Shown piece by piece: positions 8,720-15,845 of a stretch of DNA of 64,000 bases. The stretch's first letter is position 1; every line of letters begins with the position of its first letter. The notes beneath the pieces were generated by a model. That model saw nothing but the letters and a program-made list of their open reading frames with translations, was not told the origin of the DNA and searched no databases. The position numbers and the translations under genes were made by a program. The stretch spans positions 2,353,001-2,417,000 of the forward strand of contig NZ_CP097800.1 of assembly GCF_000612545.2 (NCBI RefSeq), read 5' to 3'. Source of the stretch: Streptomyces sp. PCS3-D2. Its GTDB lineage: Bacteria > Actinomycetota > Actinomycetes > Streptomycetales > Streptomycetaceae.

Positions 8720-9451
8720 TCATCGGTGCTCGGGATTGGGGAAGTCGAAGCGGCAGCCGGCGTCCCACAGGGAGCGCTGGTTGCCGTGCGCCGGGATGCC
8801 GCCGGAGCGCTTGAGCAGCGCCGCCAGGTGCATGAGGTTCCAGGACATGAAGGCGGTGTTGCGGTTGGTGAAGTCGTTCTCGGGGCCGCCCGAGCCGGGG
8901 TCCAGGTAGGACGGGCCCGGGCCGGCCTCGCCGATCCAGCCCGCGTCGGCCTGCGGCGGGATCGCGTAGCCGAGGTGCTGGAGGCTGTAGAGGACGTTCA
9001 TGGCGCAGTGTTTGACGCCGTCCTCGTTCCCGGTGATCAGTGCTCCGCCGACCCGGCCGTAGTAGGCGTACTGGCCGTGCTCGTTCAGCAGCGAGGAGCA
9101 GGCGTAGAGCCGCTCGATCACCTTCTTCATCACGGAGCTGTTGTCGCCGAGCCAGATGGGCCCGCACAGGACCAGGATGTCGGCGTCCATGATCTGGCTG
9201 TAGAGGACCGGCCACTGGTCGCTCTCCCAGCCGTGCTCGGTCATGTCCGGCCAGACGCCCGTCGCGATGTCATGGTCGACGGCACGGATGAGGGAGGTGC
9301 GGGCGCCCGCGGACTCCATCACCGCTCGGCTCTTGTCGATCAGGCCCTCGGTGTTGCTGGTCTCGGGCGAGCGCTTGAGCGTGCAGTTGACGTAGACGGC
9401 GGTGAGGTCGGCGTAGTGCGGGCGGTTCGCGGTGTTCTCGTCGGCAGTCAC
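8720..9451 (-). CDS. Flavodoxin-like NAD(P)H-dependent oxidoreductase
   Basis: A 243-aa flavodoxin-fold protein. The N-terminal strand and phosphate loop read TAVYVNCTLKRSPETSNTEGLI, followed by DADILVLCGPIWLGDNSSVMKKVIERL and GRVGGALITGNEDGVKHCAMNVLYSLQHLGY, the usual FMN-binding segments of NADPH-dependent FMN reductases. It is probably cytosolic and reduces FMN or quinone-like substrates; the true substrate is unknown. Two in-frame GTG starts are possible (9451 and 9487), neither with a strong ribosome-binding site. I prefer 9451, where the conserved part begins soonest. It is divergent from a PadR regulator with 112 bases between them, and PadR proteins often control such neighbours. Confidence 0.8.
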   Translation of the reverse strand: MTADENTANRPHYADLTAVYVNCTLKRSPETSNTEGLIDKSRAVMESAGARTSLIRAVDHDIATGVWPDMTEHGWESDQWPVLYSQIMDADILVLCGPIWLGDNSSVMKKVIERLYACSSLLNEHGQYAYYGRVGGALITGNEDGVKHCAMNVLYSLQHLGYAIPPQADAGWIGEAGPGPSYLDPGSGGPENDFTNRNTAFMSWNLMHLAALLKRSGGIPAHGNQRSLWDAGCRFDFPNPEHR

Positions 9452-9563
9452 GCACCCAGCCTGCGCAGCGTGCCGGGCGCCCGCCACCGGGCCTGGCCCG
9501 TACGGGGAGGGCGGTGCGGAGGTGGTCGCGCTGCCCGGACCGCGGCGAACCTAGGATGGCGGC

Positions 9564-10121
9564 ATGTCCCTGCCGCACGCCATCCTCACCGCCCTGCTCG
9601 AGAAGCCCTCGTCCGGGCTGGAGCTGACCCGGCGGTTCGACAAGTCGATCGGGTACTTCTGGTCGGCGACGCACCAGCAGATCTACCGCGAGCTCGGGCG
9701 GCTGGAGGAGGCCGGGCTGATCCGCGCGCTGCCGAGCGAGGCGCCCGTGCGGGGTCAGAAGAAGGAGTACGAGGTGCTGCCCGCGGGCGGCACGGAGCTC
9801 GCCCGGTGGGTGGCGGAGAGCCAGGACCCGAAGCCGATGCGCGATCCGCTGCTGCTGCGGATCCGGGCGGCCGGCGTGGTGGGGCCACAGGGCCTCGGCC
9901 CCGAGCTGCGGCGTCATCTGGACCTGCACCGGCGCCAGCTGGCGCAGTACGAGGCCATCGAGGAGAAGGACTTCCCGCCGGGGCGCGACGCCGTGGCGGA
10001 CCGGCTGCGCCGGCTCGTGCTGCACGGCGGGATCGCCCTGGAGACGTTCTGGCTGACCTGGCTGGAGGAGGCCCTCGCCGAGGTCGGCGACATGGAGGAC
10101 CCGCCCGGACCGTCCGTCTGA
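9564..10121 (+). CDS. PadR-family transcriptional regulator
   Basis: A 185-aa regulator. The N-terminal winged helix is visible in HAILTALLEKPSSGLELTRRFDKSIGYFWSATHQQIYRELGRLEEAGLI (residues about 5-55) and is followed by the wing VRGQKKEYEVLPAGGTEL. The C-terminal half (about 95-170) is helical and forms the PadR dimerisation domain. Family members bind an inverted repeat near their own promoter and respond to phenolics or drugs. Its target is probably the divergent flavin oxidoreductase gene or itself. The ATG at 9564 has AGGA 8 bases upstream; the same bases also read TAGGAT, so a near-leaderless transcript is possible. Confidence 0.9.
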   Translation: MSLPHAILTALLEKPSSGLELTRRFDKSIGYFWSATHQQIYRELGRLEEAGLIRALPSEAPVRGQKKEYEVLPAGGTELARWVAESQDPKPMRDPLLLRIRAAGVVGPQGLGPELRRHLDLHRRQLAQYEAIEEKDFPPGRDAVADRLRRLVLHGGIALETFWLTWLEEALAEVGDMEDPPGPSV

Positions 10122-10127
10122 CGCGTA

Positions 10128-10159
10128 CTCCCGCCCGGGCCCCGGGGGCCGGGCGGGAG
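10128..10159. terminator. Bidirectional terminator
   Basis: CTCCCGCCCGG and CCGGGCGGGAG form an 11-bp stem with a 10-base loop between the convergent PadR and EF-hand genes. Confidence 0.8.
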
Positions 10160-10167
10160 GCCGGGGA

Positions 10168-10380
10168 CTACTTGTTCAGGGAGGCCCAGAACTCGTCGAA
10201 GCTCAGCAGCTTGTCGCCGTTGGCGTCCTTGGCCGCGACGACGGAGTCCGCGACGGCCGGGGTCACGTGGACGTCGCCCATCGCGCGCATCGCGGCGCTG
10301 TACTCGTCGGCCGTGACGAAGCCGTCACCGTTCACGTCGAACCTGTCGAACGTAGCCCGTGCGCTCTCGATGTCCGCCAC
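10168..10380 (-). CDS. Small EF-hand calcium-binding protein
   Basis: A 70-aa protein made of two EF-hands. Loop 1 is DVNGDGFVTADEY and loop 2 is DANGDKLLSFDEF; both keep the acidic ligands at positions 1, 3, 5 and 12. Such calmodulin-like proteins occur in several copies in Streptomyces and are thought to buffer or sense calcium in the cytoplasm (family knowledge). I chose the GTG at 10380, with AAGGGG 8 bases upstream. The frame is open further upstream but without family resemblance. There is no signal peptide. It lies 121 bases downstream of the propeller lipoprotein gene and may be transcribed separately. Confidence 0.92.
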   Translation of the reverse strand: MADIESARATFDRFDVNGDGFVTADEYSAAMRAMGDVHVTPAVADSVVAAKDANGDKLLSFDEFWASLNK

Positions 10381-10501
10381 TGGGTCCACCCCTTCTTGGT
10401 GCTTGCTGACCGGCCCAGGGTAGCGCCACCCCTGTCGGGCGGACGCCCCGGGGCCGGGCCCTCCGCTCCCCGGCCGCACCGGCGGCGGCCGGGGATCCCG
10501 C

Positions 10502-11689
10502 CTACCGGAAGATGCCGGTGTGGCCGAGCGAGTAGCGGCCGGGCTGCGGGTAGACGGCGAGTCCGTGGGGGCCACCGCCCACCGGGATCCGGGCGAGCTG
10601 CTTGCCCGTCACGGTGTCGATCGCGTACACCTCGGAGTCGTAGCGCCCGGACAGCCACAGCACCTTGCCGTCGGCGGAGACGCCTCCCATGTCGGGGCTG
10701 CCGCCGTCCGGCAGCGTCCACTTCTTGGTGAGCTTCTTCTGCGGGAAGTTGTAGACGGAGATGGTGCCCTCGCCGCGGTTGGAGACGTACATCTCCTTGG
10801 AGTCGCGGCTCACGTAGAGCCCGTGGCAGCCTTCGCCGGTGGGCAGCAGCTTGGGCGTCTCGAACGTGTCGCCGCTGAGCACCCACATGCCGTGCGCCAT
10901 CATGTCGGCCACGTAGAAGGTCTTGCCGTCCGGGGAGACCTTGACGTCCTGGGGCATCGCGCCCTCGAACGGCAGCTTCTGCTGGCCGACGACCTCCATC
11001 CGCTCGGTGTCGACCTTGAGGAGTTCGCCGGAGAACTCGCAGCTGACGATGAAGTAGCGGCCGTCGGCGGAGAAGTCGGCGTGGTTGACTCCGTAACAGG
11101 TCACCGGGACGGTCTTCACGCGGTCCATGGTGTGCGGGTCGCGAAAGACGAGCTCCTGGTCCATCGAAGCCATGACGACCGCGTACTTGCCGTTGGGCGT
11201 GAAGTACAGGTTGTACGGGTCGTGCACCTCGACGGGCTTGCCGGCCTCGCCGGTCGCAGGGTTGATCGGCGTGAGCGTGTGGCCCCGGTTGTTGTTGACC
11301 CACAGGGTCTTCAGGTCCCAGGAGGGGACGACGTGCTGGGGCTGGACCCCGACCGGGATGGTGTCGATGACCTGGTAGGTCTCCGGGTCGATGACGGACA
11401 CCGTGTTGGAGTTGGTGTTCGGCACGTAGACGCGGGACGGGAAGTCCTTGACGACCGGGGAGAGTTTGCCCGGCCGGTCCGCCGCGTAGACGTCGTTCGG
11501 ATCCAGCAGGGGCGGCATTCCGGGCAGCCCGGGCGGGGCGGCCGGTACGGCCTTGGCGGGTGCGGCCGGGCCCTTGGTGCCGAGCGCCTCGGCGGGCCCC
11601 TTTCCGGCCGACCCGCAGCCGGCCAGGGCGGCGAGGACCAGAGCGGCCAGCAGCACGCCGGTATTCCGGGGAAGGCGGTTGGTCTTCAT
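10502..11689 (-). CDS. YncE-like beta-propeller lipoprotein
   Basis: A 395-aa lipoprotein. The signal sequence ends in the lipobox LAGC with the lipidated cysteine at residue 25, followed by a Pro/Ala-rich linker to about residue 75. The rest repeats propeller blades: RVYVPNTNSNTVSVIDPETYQVIDTIPVG, NLYFTPNGKYAVVMA, HADFSADGRYFIVS, DVKVSPDGKTFYVADMM, YVSNRGEGTISVYN and VLWLSGRYDSEVYAID. This is the YVTN/YncE type of seven-bladed propeller, a binding scaffold on the outer face of the membrane. Its ATG overlaps the stop of the upstream deacetylase gene (ATGA, 4 bases), so the two are translationally coupled and probably work together on an envelope glycan. No catalytic site is visible. Confidence 0.85.
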   Translation of the reverse strand: MKTNRLPRNTGVLLAALVLAALAGCGSAGKGPAEALGTKGPAAPAKAVPAAPPGLPGMPPLLDPNDVYAADRPGKLSPVVKDFPSRVYVPNTNSNTVSVIDPETYQVIDTIPVGVQPQHVVPSWDLKTLWVNNNRGHTLTPINPATGEAGKPVEVHDPYNLYFTPNGKYAVVMASMDQELVFRDPHTMDRVKTVPVTCYGVNHADFSADGRYFIVSCEFSGELLKVDTERMEVVGQQKLPFEGAMPQDVKVSPDGKTFYVADMMAHGMWVLSGDTFETPKLLPTGEGCHGLYVSRDSKEMYVSNRGEGTISVYNFPQKKLTKKWTLPDGGSPDMGGVSADGKVLWLSGRYDSEVYAIDTVTGKQLARIPVGGGPHGLAVYPQPGRYSLGHTGIFR

Positions 11690-12498
11690 GGCGTCAGCAG
11701 CTCCGTGGTGGTCACCGCGCGCAGCTTGCGGCGCGCGAGTTCTTCGAGGAGGGAAGGCAACGCGTCGACCGTGTCCGCGTAGCCGAAGTGCAGGCTCACC
11801 ACGGATCCGGGCAGGATCGTCCCGGTGACGTTGCGGGTGACGGCCGCGGCGCCGGGCGAGGTGAAGTCGAGGGAGTCGACGTCGTACGAGAGGACGTGCG
11901 GGTAGCCGGCCCGCTGGGCCAGCTTCTGGACCAGGGGGGTCGCGTACTGCGTCCCGGAGGGACGGAACCAGGTGCCGATGGAGCCGGTGAGCCGCTTGAG
12001 GCGCTGGGCGCAGTCGGTGATCTCGGCGTAGGCCTCCGCCTCGGTCATGTCGTTGATCGCGAGATGGCGCTGGGTGTGGTTGCCGAGTTCGTGACCGCCG
12101 TCGAGGATCCGGCGGGCCATGCCGGGGTGGGCGTCGAGCCAGGAGCCGATCGCCAGGACGGTGACGCGCGCTCCCCCTTTCTCCGCCTCGTCCAGCGCCG
12201 CGCGCGCGAGGGCGGGCTCCCCGTTGCCGTGGAAGGTGAGGGCGACCCGGGCGCGGTCGCGCGGACCGTGGCCGATCTCCACGGGCTGCCCCGCGAACCG
12301 GCGCGGGACGGCGGGGGCCGGCGCCCGGGCGGGCTTGGCCGGGCGGGACGGGGCGGGGGGTGGCGAGGAGGGCCCGGCGGCCGGGCGGCCCGGGCCGCAG
12401 CCGGCGGCCAGGCCGGCGGTCGCGGCGCCGGCCGCGCCGAGACCGGCTGCCCGCAGAGCGGCACGCAGGGCCGCGCGGCGGCCTGGTTGTGAGAGCAC
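11686..12498 (-). CDS. Polysaccharide deacetylase-like lipoprotein with atypical catalytic motif
   Basis: A 270-aa protein with a twin-arginine-like, Ala-rich leader (PGRRAALRAALRAAG) and the lipobox GLAAGC, cysteine at residue 34. A Pro/Ala linker leads to a NodB-fold domain from about residue 72. Family marks are GGHELGNHTQRHLAIN (the metal-binding H-T-x3-H pattern, H141 and H145), WFRPSGTQYATPLV and SVVSLHFGYADTV. Motif 1, normally TFDDGP, reads LTFHGNGE, with H90 where the metal-binding or catalytic Asp is expected. It may therefore be an altered-chemistry or inactive homolog. The start is GTG at 12498 without a strong ribosome-binding site. It is the upstream partner of the overlapping propeller lipoprotein gene. 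Confidence 0.8.
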   Translation of the reverse strand: MLSQPGRRAALRAALRAAGLGAAGAATAGLAAGCGPGRPAAGPSSPPPAPSRPAKPARAPAPAVPRRFAGQPVEIGHGPRDRARVALTFHGNGEPALARAALDEAEKGGARVTVLAIGSWLDAHPGMARRILDGGHELGNHTQRHLAINDMTEAEAYAEITDCAQRLKRLTGSIGTWFRPSGTQYATPLVQKLAQRAGYPHVLSYDVDSLDFTSPGAAAVTRNVTGTILPGSVVSLHFGYADTVDALPSLLEELARRKLRAVTTTELLTP

Positions 12499-12739
12499 CT
12501 GCCCATTTAAGGGGCGGATAGCCCGGAAGGTAATGATTGACCCATTTTGCGGCGTTCACGGATGAGGCGGAGCGAGCCCCCCATCCGCCACGTGATCAAC
12601 GATTTACTCAGAGCAGTCGATAGTTATTCATCGAATGCGAGGTGAGTGGCCCACCTCACCTAGGATTTAGAGAGAAACTCTTGCGATTTGCACACTTATG
12701 TCCAAGTAGGGACTTTTGGCGTTCGAGCCCTCGTCTGTC
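12499..12739. other. AT-richer intergenic region with promoter signals
   Basis: No protein gene is supported here. GC falls sharply between about 12540 and 12740 relative to the surroundings. The leftward side must hold the promoter of the deacetylase/propeller pair; the rightward side holds the promoter of the 6C-like RNA. Confidence 0.5.
12640..12661. promoter_or_regulatory. Inverted repeat, possible operator
   Basis: AGGTGAG and CTCACCT are separated by TGGCCCAC. The repeat lies about 140 bases upstream of the deacetylase GTG, in its promoter region, and looks like a dimeric repressor or sigma-related site. No regulator can be named. Confidence 0.4.
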
Positions 12740-12744
12740 ATAGT
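12716..12744 (+). promoter_or_regulatory. Vegetative sigma-type promoter for the 6C-like RNA
   Basis: The -35 is TTGGCG (12716-12721), followed by a 17-base spacer and the -10 CATAGT (12739-12744). This fits the principal sigma factor consensus of Streptomyces and would start transcription near 12751, exactly at the base of the following two-hairpin RNA. Confidence 0.65.
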
Positions 12745-12750
12745 CGGAGC

Positions 12751-12818
12751 CACGACTTCCCCTTGACCCGAGCGAAGTCACCACGCCGAGGATCACACCC
12801 CCTTCGATCCTCGGCGCA
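12751..12818 (+). ncRNA. 6C RNA (small noncoding RNA, two C-loop hairpins)
   Basis: Hairpin 1 has arms GACTTC (12754-12759) and GAAGTC (12774-12779) with a C-rich loop containing CCCTTGACCC. Hairpin 2 has an 11-bp stem, CGCCGAGGATC with its complement (12784-12816), and a loop containing CCCCC. Two adjacent stems with runs of C in the loops are the definition of the actinobacterial 6C motif (recalled from comparative RNA searches). The C-runs here are 4-5 long, slightly shorter than the name implies. A good promoter ends 6 bases before, and hairpin 2 can serve as the terminator. It converges on the RsbW-like gene. Function of the family is unknown to me beyond expression during development. 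Confidence 0.72.
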
Positions 12819-12823
12819 CCCAT

Positions 12824-12862
12824 GAAGCCCCCACAGCGCCCACACGGCGAGCCGGGGGCTTC
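12824..12862 (-). terminator. Terminator overlapping the stop of the RsbW-like gene
   Basis: GAAGCCCCC and GGGGGCTTC form a 9-bp stem around a 21-base loop; the right arm includes the last bases of the coding region. Confidence 0.6.
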
Positions 12863-13373
12863 AGGCATTCTGGCGATCGGCCACCCGCATCTCGAACCAG
12901 GTGATCTTCCCGCGGGGCAACAGGTCGGCACCCCAGCGGTCGGACAGCTTGTCGACGAGGAAGAGACCGCGGCCGGAAGTGTCCAGTTCGTGCACCGGCA
13001 TCAGACAGGGCAGTCCGCGCGAGGGGTCGCGCACCTCCACCCGGACCCAGCCGCGTCGGCGCAGCATGCGTAAGCCGAAGGAGCGGGCGCCGGTGTGGCG
13101 GACCGCGTTGCCGACGAGTTCCGAGACCAGCAGGACGGCGTGCTCGGAGATCTGCGGCGAGAGGCCCCAGAGGCGGATCACCACGCACTGGGTGAGCCGA
13201 CGCGCGGTTCCGGCCGACTCCGGCAGGGACGGCAGCGTCACTTCCGCCTCGGCCGGGTTCCCGTACAGCTCCAACGCCTTGAGGCCCTGTTCCTCCTCGG
13301 CGGCCGTAGTGAGCCGTACCGCCGAAGCACCACCGCGTTGCCGCGGCTGTTCCACACCCTCCAGGCCCGCCAT
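12861..13373 (-). CDS. RsbW-like ATP-binding protein (anti-sigma factor kinase family)
   Basis: A 170-aa protein with a GHKL/HATPase_c fold. The N-box is VLLVSELVGNAVRHTGARSFGLRML and the G-box is DTSGRGLFLVDKLSDRWGADLLPRGKITWFEMRV. The domain begins near residue 45 with VTLPSLPESAGTARRLTQCVV, typical of the many small Streptomyces RsbW/SpoIIAB-like serine kinases. They bind ATP and hold either a sigma factor or an anti-sigma antagonist; the partner here is unknown and no sigma gene is adjacent. I chose the ATG at 13373; an in-frame start at 13427 is possible but would run across a strong hairpin. Confidence 0.85.
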   Translation of the reverse strand: MAGLEGVEQPRQRGGASAVRLTTAAEEEQGLKALELYGNPAEAEVTLPSLPESAGTARRLTQCVVIRLWGLSPQISEHAVLLVSELVGNAVRHTGARSFGLRMLRRRGWVRVEVRDPSRGLPCLMPVHELDTSGRGLFLVDKLSDRWGADLLPRGKITWFEMRVADRQNA

Positions 13374-13423
13374 GCACCCATCATGGAGGGCCGCCCCGCC
13401 CCTCCGGGCCGTTCCACAGGAAA

Positions 13424-13457
13424 ACACCCCCCGGATTCAACAAATCCAAGGGGGTGC
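13424..13457 (-). terminator. Hairpin with U-tract in the leader of the RsbW-like gene
   Basis: On the minus strand CACCCCC-TT-GGATT, loop TGTTG, then AATCC-G-GGGGGTG forms a bipartite stem that runs straight into TTTT. This is a textbook intrinsic terminator shape, unusual in this GC-rich genome. It lies only about 50 bases before the start codon of the RsbW-like gene. It may end the enoyl-CoA hydratase transcript, or act as an attenuator for the RsbW-like gene. Confidence 0.6.
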
Positions 13458-13557
13458 CCCGTCCTGCGCGCGAGGCGGCAGGACGACCCGAAACCGGGCC
13501 CTGACCTGGTGTGACGCACCACGTGAAAATGATCACGGCGAGTTGATCGGCCATTCT

Positions 13558-13576
13558 CCTTAAGGTTGCCTTAAGG
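13558..13576. repeat. Two CCTTAAGG palindromes in tandem
   Basis: CCTTAAGG occurs at 13558-13565 and again at 13569-13576 with TTG between. Each copy is a perfect 8-bp palindrome, AT-centred in GC-rich DNA, about 185 bases upstream of the RsbW-like gene. It looks like a paired protein-binding site. Confidence 0.5.
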
Positions 13577-13619
13577 CCTGGCTAATCCACCCCCAGGGAG
13601 GACCGCCCGCCCGGCCGGC

Positions 13620-14387
13620 TCAGACGAACTTCGCCTTGCCCGGGCCCTCTTCGACGAAGCTGCGCATGCCGCGCTCACGGTCCTCGGTGGCGAACAGGCC
13701 CGCGAACCAGTTGCGTTCGATGGTGAGCCCGGTGTCGATGTCGGCCTCCAGGCCCGCGTCCACACACTCCTTCGCGGCGCGCAGCGCCATCGCGGGCCCC
13801 TGCGCGAGCTTCGACGCCCAGGCGTGCGCCTGCGCGTAGACCTCGCCGGCGGGCACCACCCGGTCGACCAGGCCCAGCGTGAACGCCTCGTCGGCCTTGA
13901 CCATGCGGCCGGTGAAGATCAGGTCCTTGGCCCGGGAGGGGCCGACCAGCCGGGACAGCCGCTGGGTGCCGCCCGCGCCCGGGATCAGGCCGAGCAGGAT
14001 CTCGGGCTGGCCGAGCTTGGCGTTGTCGGCGGCGATCCGGTAGTCGGCACACAGCGCGAGTTCGCAACCGCCGCCCAGCGCATAGCCGGTGATCGCCGCG
14101 ACGACGGGCTTGGGGATGCGGGCGACGGCGGTGAAGGCGTCCTGGAGGGCGCGGGACCGGACGACCATCGCCGCGTGGTCCATCGTCTGCATCTCCTTGA
14201 TGTCCGCGCCCGCCGCGAACACCTTCTCGCCGCCGTAGAGGACGACCGCACGGACGTCGGCCCGGTCGGCCGCCTCCACCGCGAGCTCGCGCAGCCGGTC
14301 CTGGGTGGCGATGTCCAGGGCGTTCATGGGCGGCCGGTCCAGGCGGATGGTGCCGACGCCTTCGGAGACTTCGAGAGAGATGGTCAT
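13620..14387 (-). CDS. Enoyl-CoA hydratase/isomerase family protein
   Basis: A 255-aa crotonase-fold enzyme. The oxyanion-hole segments are KVFAAGADIKEM and ITGYALGGGCELALCADYRIA. Both acidic residues of true hydratases are present: E109 in GGGCELAL and E129 in LGQPEILLGLIPGAGGTQR. It therefore probably hydrates trans-2-enoyl-CoA in fatty-acid beta-oxidation. Length is standard. The ATG at 14387 has no clear ribosome-binding site. It appears to be monocistronic, with an L,D-transpeptidase gene and its terminator upstream. The exact acyl-CoA substrate cannot be predicted. Confidence 0.9.
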   Translation of the reverse strand: MTISLEVSEGVGTIRLDRPPMNALDIATQDRLRELAVEAADRADVRAVVLYGGEKVFAAGADIKEMQTMDHAAMVVRSRALQDAFTAVARIPKPVVAAITGYALGGGCELALCADYRIAADNAKLGQPEILLGLIPGAGGTQRLSRLVGPSRAKDLIFTGRMVKADEAFTLGLVDRVVPAGEVYAQAHAWASKLAQGPAMALRAAKECVDAGLEADIDTGLTIERNWFAGLFATEDRERGMRSFVEEGPGKAKFV

Positions 14388-14417
14388 ACGGGTCAGGTTA
14401 GCGCCGGTTAACGTGAA

Positions 14418-14452
14418 GTGGCCCGGTGCCGTGGGTCACAGCACCGGGCCAC
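14418..14452 (-). terminator. Terminator after the first L,D-transpeptidase gene
   Basis: A perfect 12-bp stem, GTGGCCCGGTGC with its complement, encloses an 11-base loop, about 30 bases after the stop codon. Confidence 0.8.
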
Positions 14453-14483
14453 CCGGATCACGTGCGCGTCGTGCGCGGGACCG

Positions 14484-15707
14484 CTATGCGATCCACTCCG
14501 CCCACGGCATGTTCCAGCCGTTGAGGCCGTTGTCCGGGGCGATCTGCTTGTCCTTGGAGTTCTTCACGACGACCACGTCGCCGATCAGCGACTCGTTGAA
14601 GAACCAGGCAGCGGGCTGCTTGGAGTCACCCGCACCGCGGACGTCCTTGAGCCCGACGCAGCCGTGGCTGACGTTCGCCGAGCCGAAGGTGCTGGAGGGG
14701 GCCCAGTAGTTGCCGTGCACGAAGGTGCCCGACTGCGACAGGCGCATGGCGTGCGGGACGTCGGAGATGTCGTACTCGCCGCCGAAGCCGACGGTCGCGC
14801 CGTTCATCCGCGTGACCTTGTACTTCTCGCTGATGACCATCTGGCCGTTGTAGGTCGTGGTCGACGGGGCCCCCGCGGTGATCGGGAGGTCCTTGAGGAC
14901 CTGGCCGTCACGGACGACCTGCATCGTGTGGGCGGCCGCGTCGACCGTCGAGATCTGGGAGCGGCCGATGGTGAAGGTGACCGTACGGGTCTGCTTGCCG
15001 TAGACCCCCGGGCGGCCCTCGACGCCGTCGAGGGCGAGCTTGACGGTGACCTTGGTGCCCGCGGCCCAGTAGTTCTCGGGGCGGAAGTCGAGGCGGTCGT
15101 TGCCGAACCAGTGGCCCTCGATCGGCACGGCCGGTTCGGCCGTCACGGTGATGGCCTTCTCGACGGCCTCGGGGTTGGTGATGCCACGGGTGAAGTTGAT
15201 CGAGACGGGCATGCCCACGCCGACGGTCGAGCCGTCCTCGGGCGTGTAGTGGCCCACGAAGGTGTTGGTCGGGGTGAGGGTCGTGAAGGTGGTGTCCTTG
15301 GCGGACTCCCGGCCGGCCTCGTCCTTGGCGACCGCGTGCACCTTGTACTCGGTGGCCGAGGCCAGGTGGCGGACCGGTTCCCAGCTCGCGCCGTCGTCGG
15401 AGAGCTTGCCCTCGACCGCGTTGCCCTTGGTGTCGGCGACGGTCACGGTGCTGAGTTTGCCACCGGTGCTCGTTATCTTCAGGACGCCGCTGGTGGCGAC
15501 CTCCTTGGCCCCGTCGTCGGGCTTGACGCTGACGACAGCCGTCGAAGCCTCGGTACCGGTCCGGCCCCCACCCCCGGCGTTGTCGCTGCCGCTGCCGTTG
15601 CCCTTTCCGCCTCCACCGCCGCAGGCGGTGGTGAACAGCAGGGCCGCTCCCAGCAGAAGGGCCGGCAGGCCCGCCCGGGCGCGGCCGCGTATCGGCTGCA
15701 GGTTCAC
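14484..15707 (-). CDS. L,D-transpeptidase lipoprotein with Ig-like domains (LdtMt2-like)
   Basis: A 407-aa lipoprotein: signal segment LPALLLGAALLFTTAC with the lipidated cysteine near residue 29, a Gly/Ser-rich linker, two Ig-like domains (about 55-245) and a YkuD catalytic domain. The active site reads HGNYWAPSSTFGSANVSHGCVGL with the nucleophile C350. It would form 3-3 cross-links between meso-diaminopimelate residues of peptidoglycan, outside the membrane. I chose the GTG at 15707 because GGGGAGAG lies 6 bases upstream; an ATG at 15722 is a weaker alternative. It is a close paralog of the 19839-21068 gene (same domains, HTMxVxRDG, NGWNMPWAEW-like tails). Confidence 0.93.
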   Translation of the reverse strand: MNLQPIRGRARAGLPALLLGAALLFTTACGGGGGKGNGSGSDNAGGGGRTGTEASTAVVSVKPDDGAKEVATSGVLKITSTGGKLSTVTVADTKGNAVEGKLSDDGASWEPVRHLASATEYKVHAVAKDEAGRESAKDTTFTTLTPTNTFVGHYTPEDGSTVGVGMPVSINFTRGITNPEAVEKAITVTAEPAVPIEGHWFGNDRLDFRPENYWAAGTKVTVKLALDGVEGRPGVYGKQTRTVTFTIGRSQISTVDAAAHTMQVVRDGQVLKDLPITAGAPSTTTYNGQMVISEKYKVTRMNGATVGFGGEYDISDVPHAMRLSQSGTFVHGNYWAPSSTFGSANVSHGCVGLKDVRGAGDSKQPAAWFFNESLIGDVVVVKNSKDKQIAPDNGLNGWNMPWAEWIA

Positions 15708-15845
15708 TCGTGCTCTCCCCATGTCCCCCGCGCACGGACGGTCGCGCGCATGCCGAAAGGAAATCACACGGGAGGATTACGTTGAGCCACGGTCGTGTCA
15801 CCGTTCCGTCCCAAGTGCCCTGAGCCCGCCGGTACGGCTTGCGGA

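Noticed and set aside
12656-12931. A 91-codon minus-strand frame across the 6C-like RNA
   Set aside because: It overlaps the end of the RsbW-like gene and two hairpins, has a low-complexity translation and no ribosome-binding site.
13374-13556. A 57-codon minus-strand ORF starting MADQLAVIIFTWCVTPG before the RsbW-like gene
   Set aside because: AAGGAG lies too close to its ATG (1-2 bases), it reads through a strong terminator hairpin, and it resembles nothing known. I treat the region as leader.
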